Source of the DNA: JAGMXM01 sp964458325
GTDB taxonomy: Bacteria; Verrucomicrobiota; Verrucomicrobiia; Limisphaerales; UBA1319
Reading direction: 5' to 3'
NCBI GenBank assembly: GCA_964458325.1
Contig: CAYWIM010000014.1
Location: 1-59,755, forward strand
Length of the DNA: 59,755 nt
Part shown: positions 8,858 to 18,588 of the stretch, in pieces
How the letters are laid out: each line of letters starts with the position of its first letter
Numbering within the stretch: position 1 is the first letter of the stretch
The notes under the pieces: generated by a model
Database searches by the model: none
What the model was told of the DNA's origin: nothing
What the model saw: only the letters and a program-made list of their open reading frames with translations
Translations under genes and position numbers: made by a program

Positions 8858-9405
8858 AAAGCTGAGTTCTTTTGCCGCAAAAGATCGCAAAGACGGCGGT
8901 TGTTTCTCCCACGGAGAATTGAATCCTCTCAGCGTCTCTGCGCCTTGGCGGGATAAAAATGAGGTTTAAGAATCTTCTCCCGCAGAGGCGCAGAGACGCT
9001 GAGATATTGATCCAGGGACTTCGCCGATGAACGCAGAACTTGAATGGCAGAATGGCACACCGTCCCCCCGCCCCGCGCAAGTGGGGGAAAGGGACAAGGG
9101 GTTCCAAAAATGCCACGTCCTCCTCTCCCCGACCCTCTCCTCCATTGCCATGGAGGCGAGGGAAACGACCCTCAACTGCCGGGTGATCGAGCTTGCCAGC
9201 TCATCGCCTTGCACCGCCGGCCGGTTCAGGCCTCCACCTTGCGACGCCAAAGAATGGAAAACCGATGAAAAGGGTTTTTGCGTCTCTTTGCGTTTCTTGC
9301 GGCTCAAGATAATCAGCCCTGGAACCTTTGCCCCAAAAAACGCAAAAACACGCAAAGATGGATTCGCTTTGAACTGCGGCTGCAGGGGTGAGGCGGACCT
9401 TGACC
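8858..9405. repeat. Large direct repeat, left copy (548 bp)
   Basis: Non-coding block repeated almost exactly at 9464-10021. The right copy has ten extra bases (AAACGCAAAG) near its left end and a G-to-A change near its right end. Each copy carries an 18-bp inverted repeat (8927-8944 with 8987-9004 here, TCTCAGCGTCTCTGCGCC and its complement), plus CGCAAAGA-type words at both ends in inverted orientation. Short reading frames inside it have no family signature and occur on both strands. It fills the gap between the GH2 and sulfatase genes. Confidence 0.95.
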
Positions 9406-9463
9406 ATTGATCCGCCGATCACCGTAACCACAGGTTTTAAGCTGCGCTAAATCCAAGCCGCAA

Positions 9464-10021
9464 AAAGCTGAGTTCTTTTGCCGCAAAAGATCGCAAAGAA
9501 ACGCAAAGACGGCGGTTGTTTCTCCCACGGAGAATTGAATCCTCTCAGCGTCTCTGCGCCTTGGCGGGATAAAAATGAGGTTTAAGAATCTTCTCCCGCA
9601 GAGGCGCAGAGACGCTGAGATATTGATCCAGGGACTTCGCCGATGAACGCAGAACTTGAATGGCAGAATGGCACACCGTCCCCCCGCCCCGCGCAAGTGG
9701 GGGAAAGGGACAAGGGGTTCCAAAAATGCCACGTCCTCCTCTCCCCGACCCTCTCCTCCATTGCCATGGAGGCGAGGGAAACGACCCTCAACTGCCGGGT
9801 GATCGAGCTTGCCAGCTCATCGCCTTGCACCGCCGGCCGGTTCAGGCCTCCACCTTGCGACGCCAAAGAATGGAAAACCGATGAAAAGGGTTTTTGCGTC
9901 TCTTTGCGTTTCTTGCGGCTCAAGATAATCAGCCCTGGAACCTTTGCCCCAAAAAACGCAAAAACACGCAAAGATGGATTCGCTTTGAACTGCGGCTGCA
10001 GGGGTGAGGCGAACCTTGACC
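9464..10021. repeat. Large direct repeat, right copy (558 bp)
   Basis: Second copy of the block at 8858-9405, separated from it by 58 bases of unrelated sequence. Near identity of the copies points to a recent duplication or gene conversion. The remaining bases to the sulfatase stop (10022-10080) hold nothing recognisable. Confidence 0.95.
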
Positions 10022-10080
10022 GCCTCTTTTTTTGCGGCAACCTGTTCAGGAGCCGATCTTGAATCGCCAAGCCACAGGCT

Positions 10081-11535
10081 TCACTCGGTGAAAGGAACGG
10101 GCTTCACATTGTCCGCAAGGAGCCGGGCGACGAGGGGATCGTTGTGCTCACGGCCGAAGCGCTCGAGCAGCGCGCGATGCCGGAGCAGCACCTCGCGATA
10201 TTTCGGATCGAGGGCGAGATTGACCGTCTCGCCCGGATCGTCCTCCATGTCCACCAGCGACTCCCGTTGGCTGCCGAGGCTGAACACGCAATACTTGTAG
10301 CGCTCGGTCCGCACCATGCGCCCTTCCATCTCCGGCCTCAAGCCGTCGAGCTCGCCGGCCTGGTTCATGTGGTTCTCGACGACGACGTGATCGCGCCATG
10401 CGGCGGCGGGCTTGCCAAACGCCAGCGGCAACAGGCTCAGGCCGGGCAGTTCCTTGGGCGCCTCCAGCCCGGCGAACTCGAGCATCGTCGGCAGCAGATC
10501 GATGCCGGTGTTCACCAGCTTGTCCGAGATCGAGCCCGCGGTCTTGCCTTTGTAGGCGATGATGAGCGGCACGCGCGCCGACTCGTCGTAGAGCACGGTC
10601 TTTTGGTTGAATCGGTGGGCGCCGGCGCAATCGCCGTGGTCGGAGGTAAGAACGATCAGGGTATCATCCTCGAGCCCCGCCTCGCGCAGCGCCGTGAGGA
10701 CTTTGCCGATCTCGGCGTCCACCTTCTCGATCATGCGATAGTACCCCCAGCGGAGCGTGCGCCAGTCGGCCTCCGTGTAATGGGCCACGGGGAACAGGCC
10801 CGAGTCCACCTGATAGGCCCGCCGCATCAGCGCCATGCCGTCCGGCTCGTTCTTCGGCGGCGCGAAGTTCGCCGGCAGCGGCGGCAGTTGCTCGAGCGGC
10901 GGGGGAGGGCCGATCTCGCCGCAGTTGAGCGCCTGCTGCCGCCCAGCCAGACGCCGCGACCATTCGCAGATGTTGTGCGGATTCAGAAAGCTGGCGACCA
11001 GCAGGAACGGTTTCTCGTGGGGGCGGCTGAGGAACTTCACGGCGCCGGCGGTCACGCCGGCGTCATGATCGCCTGGGACCTTGCCGGTGACGATCTCGAA
11101 GCCGTGCGTCCGGGCATCCTTCACATTGAAGCAGAGATGCCACTTGCCGCTGTAGGCGGCGTCATAACCCGCCTTCCGAAAGTAACTTCCTAAACAAACG
11201 TATCTCTCCGGATCAAAACCGCCGGCCGGTGGCGCGTTCTGCGTCACCCCGGTCTCGTGCGGATAGCGGCCGGTGAACGCCGAGTTGCGCCACGGCATGC
11301 AGAGCGGATTCGAGCTGTAGGCGCGGGTGAACAGCGTCCCCGTCTGCGCCAGCCGATCCATGGTCGGCGTCTGGATGTGCTGCCGCCCCATCCGGCAGCT
11401 CATGGCATCGGCAAACTGCTGGTCCGTGATGATGAACAGGATATTAGGCTTGCCCTCGGCGGCCGGCATTTCTCCACACCCGGCGGCCAGCGCGGCAAGG
11501 GAAAGGACCGGGAACAAAGTCTTCATGGGGCTCAT
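10081..11535 (-). CDS. Formylglycine-dependent sulfatase, lipoprotein
   Basis: A 484-residue type I sulfatase. The signal peptide ends in a lipobox (LAALAAGC, Cys20), so it is probably anchored in an envelope membrane. Family features: NILFIITDQQ with metal-binding Asp at the domain start, the catalytic motif CMPWR (C-x-P-x-R, Cys79, oxidised to formylglycine in active enzymes) and TSDHGDCAGAHRF near residue 310 with the second metal site. It should hydrolyse sulfate esters on a glycan or mucin-like polymer; the substrate is unknown. ATG 11526 (MKTLFPV) is an alternative start. It lies divergent to the prepilin-like gene and close to a SUMF1-domain gene. Confidence 0.9.
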   Translation of the reverse strand: MSPMKTLFPVLSLAALAAGCGEMPAAEGKPNILFIITDQQFADAMSCRMGRQHIQTPTMDRLAQTGTLFTRAYSSNPLCMPWRNSAFTGRYPHETGVTQNAPPAGGFDPERYVCLGSYFRKAGYDAAYSGKWHLCFNVKDARTHGFEIVTGKVPGDHDAGVTAGAVKFLSRPHEKPFLLVASFLNPHNICEWSRRLAGRQQALNCGEIGPPPPLEQLPPLPANFAPPKNEPDGMALMRRAYQVDSGLFPVAHYTEADWRTLRWGYYRMIEKVDAEIGKVLTALREAGLEDDTLIVLTSDHGDCAGAHRFNQKTVLYDESARVPLIIAYKGKTAGSISDKLVNTGIDLLPTMLEFAGLEAPKELPGLSLLPLAFGKPAAAWRDHVVVENHMNQAGELDGLRPEMEGRMVRTERYKYCVFSLGSQRESLVDMEDDPGETVNLALDPKYREVLLRHRALLERFGREHNDPLVARLLADNVKPVPFTE

Positions 11536-11677
11536 CCATTTCTGTTGGGCACGATGCGTGCACATGGCTCGATAAACAGGTGCAGAAGTATTGCCTGAAA
11601 CAGGCCCGAGGGATATGAAAAAAACGGGGCCCCCAAGGGCCTCCCACGAGGCACGAGCGGGGGGAGGGCAGAGGGAG

Positions 11678-11729
11678 AGAGGGAGAAGACGAACTGCAAA
11701 CGATCGCCCCACTGCGACCGGACGCACCA
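11678..11729. repeat. Dispersed 52-bp repeat, copy B
   Basis: Counterpart of 63-114 (42 of 52 identical). It lies in the divergent intergenic region between the sulfatase and prepilin-like genes, upstream of the prepilin promoter. Confidence 0.6.
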
Positions 11730-11776
11730 AGCGCCGAAGAATCCTGTCCTGCACCCTCGGGCGCGGGCGATGGTGA

Positions 11777-11804
11777 TTGACGCGGGCGCGCGATGGCCTA
11801 CCCT
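11777..11804 (+). promoter_or_regulatory. Promoter of the first prepilin-like gene, leaderless geometry
   Basis: TTGACG (11777-11782), 16 bp, TACCCT (11799-11804), then six bases to ATG 11811. Confidence 0.5.
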
Positions 11805-11810
11805 TGCCCC

Positions 11811-12653
<843 letters not shown>

Positions 12654-12804
12654 CGTCCACTCGTTGCGGGGCCGACACCCAGCCGTCACGCGGATTGAGA
12701 GATCCGTGAAGCCGGCGGTTCGACCTCGGCCGCGAGGTCATCGCTCCCCACGCGCCCCAAGCCCGCATCGCGGAACTCGGATCCTGATTCGCGAACGCTC
12801 AAGG

Positions 12805-12821
12805 TTGGAACGGCTCTTGCT
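12805..12821 (+). promoter_or_regulatory. Candidate sigma-54 promoter
   Basis: TTGGAACGGCTCTTGCT fits the sigma-54 consensus TGGCACG-N4-TTGCW, with GG and GC dinucleotides at the required spacing and one mismatch in the conserved -24 block. It lies about 40 bases ahead of the ATG of the secreted beta-helix protein. It implies an activator-dependent (enhancer-binding) control. Confidence 0.5.
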
Positions 12822-12859
12822 CCTCCCGTGTTTGCGAAAGCTAAATTCTGGATCCGAAC

Positions 12860-15800
12860 ATGCAAACGATCGTTGCCCGCTGCCTGGCTCTCTCAACATT
12901 CCTCGCCATCTCGGCTGCATCGGCGCTCGAGACCGCGATCGTCGAGCGCGGCCCGCACCACCGGCGCTGGCAAACCGCCGAGCTGGTTCCCGCGTCCGAC
13001 GGCCAATCGCTTTCGGTTGCCCATGAGTATGTCGAACTCCGCACGGGCCTCCATTACCGCTCCGGGAACCAATGGCTCGAGTCGGCCGCCCGGATCGAAC
13101 CCGCCCCGCAAGGCGCACGCGCCCCCCGCGGCCACCAGAAGATCGAGTTCGAGCACGCCCTGAACCACCCCCGAGGCGCCGTCAGCCTCGCCACCGACGA
13201 GGGCATCCGCTGGCGGTCGCGTCTTCTCGGGCTGGCCTACTACGACGCCGCCAGTGGCCGGGACGCCATCCTCGCAACCGTCCAGCACTCGGCCGGCGAG
13301 ATCCTCCCTCCGAACCAGATCGTTTATCGGCATGCCTTCGACCGCCTCGATGCCGATGTCCTTTACACCTATGACATCGCCGGCCTCGAACAGGACGTCA
13401 TCCTGCGCGAGCCGCCCCCGCCGCCGGAATCCTTCGGCCTGGTCTCCGCCGCCACCCGGCTCGAGGTCATCACCGAGTTCATTGGCGCACCCGAGCCCGT
13501 CAAACGCGTCCGCCCGCTGCGGACTCTCGATGATCCGAACCTGCGCGCCGCCATGGCCGACCCCGATTGGCTGGACGAAGACCTCGATTTCGGCACGGTC
13601 AGCCTGGCCCCCGGCCGCGCATTCGCGATCGCCGACCGCCCCCCGGTCCCCGATCCGCCCTCCATCATGGTCAGCCGGAAATGGGACAAGATCGATAACC
13701 GGTCCATCCTGTTCGAGTCGGTCGATTACGAGGATGTTCGATCCGATCTCGACAGGCTCGATGCGACGAAAGCCGGCCGCAGATCCCCGGGCCGCCAGGC
13801 CTCCGCCGATTCGCCCGCCCGCCGGCAATGGCTGGCCCGCGCGCTGGAATCGTCGCCGTCCTCATTCGCGCGCCGCCCAGACCGTTTGGAAACCGCCCTC
13901 GCGCCACGCGCGCTGCCCCAGCCCTCTGCCGCGACCGAGGTCGCCAGCGCCATCCAGATCGCTCGGGCGGACTCCCGCTCGGTTGCCGCGCCGGGCTTTG
14001 TCCTGGATTACGTCACCCTCTCGACCGCCACGAACTTCACCTTCCACGGCGATACCACCTACTATGTCAGCGGCCTGGTTGCCTTGTCGGGTTGCACCGT
14101 GTTCGAAGGCGGCTCGGTGATCAAATTCGCGCCCGTCACGAGCCTGCCTCGAATCCTCGTTCGAGGCCCGTTGCTCTGCCAGACCGCGCCTTATCGGCCC
14201 CTGGTCATGACGGCCCGCGACGATAACTCGATCGGAGACGTGATTGCCGGCAGCACGGGCCTGCCCCAGGGCGAGTATGCGTATCAAGCGCTGGGGTTCA
14301 TGGACCCGATATCCCCCTGTTATCTCGAGCACTTTAGCGTGGCCCACGCAGCCTATGGCGTGTTGACCACCTCGACCCAGAACACCACCATCCGCCACTC
14401 GCAACTGCTCCAGTGCCGCTACCCGGTATTCGCCGCCCGATCCGGACCGGTCCGTCTCCAAAACGTCCTCATCCAGTCGGTCCGCACCAACGGTATTGCC
14501 CTGATCTCCGCCGGCGCGCACTCCTTCACCGGCGAGCACGTCACGGTCAACCGCGCGCCCGCCCTTCATAACGGCGCCCCGGTCGCACTGACCAATAGCC
14601 TGATCGTCGGCGTCCCGAGCATTGCATCCTTTGCCGCCGACCATAGTGCCATCTACCCGTCCGCCGAGGGCGTCTTCGTCTCCGGGGCTGGCGGTCATGC
14701 ATACCTGGCGCCCGCCAGCCCTGCCCGAGATTGCGGGACTCCGTCGATCGATCCCGCTCTTCGGAGCGAACTCGCTCGGCGCACAACGGATCCGCCCCTT
14801 GCCTTGTCGGGCGAGATCCGATCCAACACCCGGCTGCAACCCGCCGCGCAGCGCGACTCCGACGATCTCGATCTCGGCTATCATTACCCGGCGCTCGATT
14901 ATTACACGGCGGGGCTGCGCCTGGCCGCCGCCACGCTCGAGATCGCCCCCGGCGTGGCCCTGGGCTGCCCCACCACCGCCAGCGTGCGCCTCGAATCCGG
15001 ATCCCGCGTCATTTGCCGCGGATCGCCTCTGGCCCGGAACCACATCGTTTCCATGGCGCTCTTCGAAGAGTTTCTCCATCCAATCTCACCCCCTCCTTCA
15101 TCCAGCCAGATTTTCACAGCCGATGGCAACCTCTCGACCGCCCCCGAGCTCGAGATCGCCTGGACAGACATCGATTTTCCCGCCGACCCGATCTCGCGGC
15201 GCCGATTAATCCCTCCCGGCGATTGCTTTCTCGGCCGCCTCGCCGCCCGCCACTGTGCCTTTCACAACCTCTATTTCTACCAGCGGGCTTCTGTTCCTGG
15301 CCGGATGATCGAATGGAACAACAACCTCTTCGACCGCTGCCTGATCTATTGGCATCAGCCTCCCGGCAGCTCCCCGTTCGGCGGGCTTTTCGCCCATAAC
15401 TATGTTCGCGCCGGCACGCTGGCCATGGTCAATTACCTGCCCGACGCCGGCTGGGAAGTCCGCGACAACCTCCTGGACGCTGCCGCCATCATCCGAGGGA
15501 CCGCGCCCATCAACGCCTCTCACAATGCATTCCGAAACACGGTCTCGCTTGGGGGCAGCCAGAACATCGCCCTCTCGATATGCGATTTTCAGCCCGGCCC
15601 CGAAGGCCCCTTTTGCTACCCGGCCGCCGGAAGCCAGCTCGCCCGATTGCGCGATGCCGGCAGCCGCCCCGCGCCCGCCGCCGGCCTCTCCCACCACACC
15701 ACCGCCGCCGATGGCCGCCCGGAAGAGTCGTCCCAGGTCGATATCGGGTTCCATTACCCCGCCCGCACACCCGACGGCGCCTGGCCCGATGCCGATGGCG

Positions 15801-15952
15801 ATCACATCCCGGACTGCCTCGAGGACTTTAATGGGAATTTGCTCTTCGAGCCCAACCAGGGCGAAACCGACTGGCAAACATCACAGCATGCCCTCGCCAG
15901 CTCGTCGTCCCTCGAAGTGTTCAACCGGCTCGAACACCTCGAAAACCCGTGA
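12860..15952 (+). CDS. Large secreted beta-helix protein with C-terminal calcium loop
   Basis: A 1030-residue exported protein with a clear signal peptide (about 1-22). The central part (about 390-900) reads as parallel beta-helix: repeated right-handed-turn patterns such as TTIRHSQLLQCRYPVF and EWNNNLFDRCLIYW, and two DLGYHYP/DIGFHYP segments. The C-terminus has a DADGDHIPD calcium-loop (thrombospondin type 3-like, about 977-985). The N-terminal 350 residues are not recognised. Such proteins in this phylum are usually surface or secreted and may bind or degrade polysaccharides, but no catalytic motif is seen. A sigma-54-like promoter precedes it, and its end overlaps the convergent SUMF1 gene by 32 bases. 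Confidence 0.65.
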   Translation: MQTIVARCLALSTFLAISAASALETAIVERGPHHRRWQTAELVPASDGQSLSVAHEYVELRTGLHYRSGNQWLESAARIEPAPQGARAPRGHQKIEFEHALNHPRGAVSLATDEGIRWRSRLLGLAYYDAASGRDAILATVQHSAGEILPPNQIVYRHAFDRLDADVLYTYDIAGLEQDVILREPPPPPESFGLVSAATRLEVITEFIGAPEPVKRVRPLRTLDDPNLRAAMADPDWLDEDLDFGTVSLAPGRAFAIADRPPVPDPPSIMVSRKWDKIDNRSILFESVDYEDVRSDLDRLDATKAGRRSPGRQASADSPARRQWLARALESSPSSFARRPDRLETALAPRALPQPSAATEVASAIQIARADSRSVAAPGFVLDYVTLSTATNFTFHGDTTYYVSGLVALSGCTVFEGGSVIKFAPVTSLPRILVRGPLLCQTAPYRPLVMTARDDNSIGDVIAGSTGLPQGEYAYQALGFMDPISPCYLEHFSVAHAAYGVLTTSTQNTTIRHSQLLQCRYPVFAARSGPVRLQNVLIQSVRTNGIALISAGAHSFTGEHVTVNRAPALHNGAPVALTNSLIVGVPSIASFAADHSAIYPSAEGVFVSGAGGHAYLAPASPARDCGTPSIDPALRSELARRTTDPPLALSGEIRSNTRLQPAAQRDSDDLDLGYHYPALDYYTAGLRLAAATLEIAPGVALGCPTTASVRLESGSRVICRGSPLARNHIVSMALFEEFLHPISPPPSSSQIFTADGNLSTAPELEIAWTDIDFPADPISRRRLIPPGDCFLGRLAARHCAFHNLYFYQRASVPGRMIEWNNNLFDRCLIYWHQPPGSSPFGGLFAHNYVRAGTLAMVNYLPDAGWEVRDNLLDAAAIIRGTAPINASHNAFRNTVSLGGSQNIALSICDFQPGPEGPFCYPAAGSQLARLRDAGSRPAPAAGLSHHTTAADGRPEESSQVDIGFHYPARTPDGAWPDADGDHIPDCLEDFNGNLLFEPNQGETDWQTSQHALASSSSLEVFNRLEHLENP

Positions 15953-17042
15953 TCCCGTTCTCCTTGATCGGAAGCCGCGTCGATCCCGAAACCGCATCGC
16001 ATGCCTCCGCCGGATCCAGACACGATCCTCCCCGAATCATTCGAAATCCGTCGAGCTGGGCATGGTAAGACGTCGTATACCAATCCAGAGTCCACTCCGC
16101 CACGTTCCCCACCAGATCGCTGATCCCATACGGGCTGTCAAACTTCGCAAAACTCCCCACGGAAGCCGTCTGCGCAAAACCGTCCGCATCCCCCTCATAG
16201 TTGCAGCGATGCACGCCTCCCTCGTTTGGCGGCTCCGTTCCCCACGGAAACGGCCGCTTCGGCATTGGGTTCGCCTGCTTGCGCGTGTCGTCTCCATCCA
16301 GGAAATGCCCTCCGCGGAGGGCCTTCTCCCATTCGGCCTCGGTCGGCAATTGCAGGCCGCACCATGCCAGGAACGCCTGCGCGTCATACCACGAGACATA
16401 GGTCACCGGGTGATTGGCCCGGCCCGGGATCGCCGCATACACGCCGCCGGCACCGCGCTCGATGCCGCACCGGATGGCGTTGGTCATCGACGGATTCCAT
16501 CCCGCGCCCGAGCCGCCCTTCTCGTTCAGATAATCGACATACTGTCCGATGGTGATCTCGTGCCGGGTCATCCAGAAGGTGGGCAGCCGCGCCTGGCCGA
16601 CCTCGCCGTACGCAGCATCCCTCCCGCCCCCCGGCAGACTCAATTGATCGAACACGCCGCCCGGGACCCGCCGCATTCGCAAGGCCCGAACGCGGACCTC
16701 GGGAGGCGCCTTCTCCGGCCATCCGTGCTCGCTCAATCCCCACGCATAGCTTCGCTTCTTGCCAGGGGACGTGATCAGGCCATGGCCGTTGCCCCTCAGG
16801 CAGGTGGCCGGCAACGGTTCCCAATCCGGCCGGCCCGGCCATCGCGCGGCGATGAACACCCAAGCCGGCCCATCGGCGCTCGCGTCCGAATCCTGCAGAT
16901 CATGATCGATCACCAGCACTGGCCCACCCATCTCGGCGCTGGCGATCCTCGCTTGAACATTCGTGACCGGAAGCCACTGGGCATGCGCCGCTGAAGCCGC
17001 CAGACAGAGCGCCGCCCAGGTCCATACCATTGCCTTTGCCAT
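15921..17042 (-). CDS. Exported SUMF1/FGE-sulfatase-domain protein
   Basis: A 373-residue protein with a signal peptide (cleaved near AAHAQW). Residues from about 165 form the SUMF1 domain: MRRVPGGVF, TRHEITIGQYVDYLN, HPVTYVSWYDAQAFLAWCG, LPTEAEWEKALRGG, GNVAEWTLDWY and a RGGSC...GFRGVRAG tail. Formylglycine-generating enzymes that activate sulfatases have this fold, and a sulfatase lies 4.4 kb away, but the paired catalytic cysteines of true FGE are not in their usual arrangement, so another SUMF1 role is as likely. ATG 17042 has GAGG six bases upstream; ATG 17048 is an alternative. The N-terminal 140 residues resemble the beta-sandwich that often precedes this domain in the phylum. Confidence 0.75.
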   Translation of the reverse strand: MAKAMVWTWAALCLAASAAHAQWLPVTNVQARIASAEMGGPVLVIDHDLQDSDASADGPAWVFIAARWPGRPDWEPLPATCLRGNGHGLITSPGKKRSYAWGLSEHGWPEKAPPEVRVRALRMRRVPGGVFDQLSLPGGGRDAAYGEVGQARLPTFWMTRHEITIGQYVDYLNEKGGSGAGWNPSMTNAIRCGIERGAGGVYAAIPGRANHPVTYVSWYDAQAFLAWCGLQLPTEAEWEKALRGGHFLDGDDTRKQANPMPKRPFPWGTEPPNEGGVHRCNYEGDADGFAQTASVGSFAKFDSPYGISDLVGNVAEWTLDWYTTSYHAQLDGFRMIRGGSCLDPAEACDAVSGSTRLPIKENGITGFRGVRAG

Positions 17043-17200
17043 CGACATCCTCGTCTTTCTAAACAGAGCATCACAAGCCCACCGCGCCGGATCAGGTGAC
17101 CTGGCCCATATAACTCGTGCAGGCCGAGTCCCCTCACCCGGCGCTTGGCCCTTCACGGTTTGAGGCGCGCCCGGCCCGGCGTGGTGCGCTGATCACGCGT

Positions 17201-18538
17201 TCAAACCGTCTCGGGAACGATCCACGGCGCACGATAGGTCCGTCGCAGATATGCATTCGCATCCGGAGCGTCTCGGAAGGACTCGGTCTTCGCGTCCCAG
17301 GCCAGCTTCCGGTTGCCGACCCGATACGATATGTTCGCCAGATGACAGAGCATGGTCGAATAATGACCTTGCTCGACATCCGAAGTCGGCTGCTTCCGGC
17401 TCTTCACGCACGCGATGAAATTGTCCTGGTGCTCGGCATCCGATTGACGGCCAGCGCCCGTGTGAGCGGATTCGGCATCCGGCCCGAACACCTGCCATCC
17501 GTCGCCATGCCGCCCGTAATACATCATGCCCCGCGTCCCCAGCACCTCGATCCGCGTTGCATTGAATGGCCAGTTCGGCATCTCATCCGTGTCGCGCACC
17601 GCCATCGGCGTCTTTTTCATGTACGGGGCCCACAGCGCTCCCTCGAGCACCAGCGTCAGCTTCCCGTATTCGAAGGTGGCGATCTGCGTATCCGGTATCT
17701 CGCGCCCGTCCTGGAGCACATTCACGCCGCCGGCCTGCACGACGGTGTCCGGATACGGCATGTCCCCGATCAGGAACCGCGCCAGATCCAATTGATGAAT
17801 TGCATCCCCGGGAATCGCTCCGCAACTGAATTCCCACTGGTCCAGCCAGCGGCGGCCCGGATCATACGGCATCAATGGCGCCGGGCCGCACCACAAATCA
17901 TAATCCAGACCCGCCGGGACCGGCTGGGTCGTCCCCTGTTTCCGCCGCGGATGCTCCATCATGTTGAACACGCGCACCAGCTGGACTTCGCCCAGCTTGC
18001 CGGCGCGGATCGCCGCCGCCGCCTCGCGCAAATAAGACGCGCTCCGGCTCTGGGTGCCCACCTGGACCACCCGCTGATACTTGCGGGCCGCCGCCACCAT
18101 CTGGCGCCCCTCCCATGGGTTGTGCGCCAGCGGCTTCTCGACATACACGTCCTTGCCCGCCTGGCAGGCCAGGATCGTCCCCAGCGCATGCCAGTGATCG
18201 GGCGTCGCATTCACCAGCACGTCCACTGACTTGTCCTCGAGGATCCGGCGGAAATCCTGGGTCGTCTTCGGCGTCCGCCCCTGGGCATCTTCGACCGCCT
18301 CGCGCGCGTTCGCAAAGCGGCGCGTGTCGACATCGCACACATAGGCGACTTCCACATCCGATCGCTTGGCAAACGCCTGAAGCAGATAGCTGCCCCGCCC
18401 CCCCACCCCCATGAACCCAAACACCACCCGCTCGTTGGCGCCCCACACCCTCTGGCTGGCTACCATGGCCATCGACGCAGCCAGACCAGTCGATGTCTTC
18501 ACAAATTGCCGGCGGCTTAAAACGGGTTTCATATTCAT
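17201..18538 (-). CDS. Gfo/Idh/MocA family oxidoreductase, Tat-exported
   Basis: A 445-residue NAD(P)-dependent sugar-type dehydrogenase. A Tat signal (SRRQFVK, twin Arg at 9-10) precedes the Rossmann domain with GFMGVGGRGS (about 42-51) and the family Lys in YVEKPLAHN (about 134). The C-terminal alpha/beta domain contains GDAIHQLDLARFL. Exported members with Tat signals are abundant in PVC bacteria and are thought to carry tightly bound cofactor; in the periplasm they oxidise or transform sugars, inositols or glycans. It lies between hydrolase genes, which fits a part in polysaccharide breakdown. The start has a promoter six bases upstream. Confidence 0.9.
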   Translation of the reverse strand: MNMKPVLSRRQFVKTSTGLAASMAMVASQRVWGANERVVFGFMGVGGRGSYLLQAFAKRSDVEVAYVCDVDTRRFANAREAVEDAQGRTPKTTQDFRRILEDKSVDVLVNATPDHWHALGTILACQAGKDVYVEKPLAHNPWEGRQMVAAARKYQRVVQVGTQSRSASYLREAAAAIRAGKLGEVQLVRVFNMMEHPRRKQGTTQPVPAGLDYDLWCGPAPLMPYDPGRRWLDQWEFSCGAIPGDAIHQLDLARFLIGDMPYPDTVVQAGGVNVLQDGREIPDTQIATFEYGKLTLVLEGALWAPYMKKTPMAVRDTDEMPNWPFNATRIEVLGTRGMMYYGRHGDGWQVFGPDAESAHTGAGRQSDAEHQDNFIACVKSRKQPTSDVEQGHYSTMLCHLANISYRVGNRKLAWDAKTESFRDAPDANAYLRRTYRAPWIVPETV

Positions 18539-18544
18539 GCCGCA

Positions 18545-18573
18545 ACTCTTGCGGCCCTCTCACATCGAGTCAA
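18545..18573 (-). promoter_or_regulatory. Candidate promoter of the Gfo/Idh gene, leaderless geometry
   Basis: Minus strand TTGACT, 17 bp, AAGAGT, then six bases to ATG 18538. The -10 box is poor, the -35 box good. Confidence 0.4.
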
Positions 18574-18588
18574 ATCCAAACCGATCGA

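Noticed and set aside
9027..9410. Short frames inside the duplicated block starting MNAELEWQNG
   Set aside because: Present in both copies because the DNA is duplicated. Overlapping frames occur on both strands, and no family or ribosome-binding signal is seen.
11794..11807. TGGCCTACCCTTGC as sigma-54 promoter for the first prepilin gene
   Set aside because: The spacing is one base short; TTGACG-N16-TACCCT explains the same bases.
15921..17042. Confident assignment as formylglycine-generating enzyme
   Set aside because: The SUMF1 fold is clear, but the catalytic cysteine pattern is not the canonical one, so only the domain is claimed.
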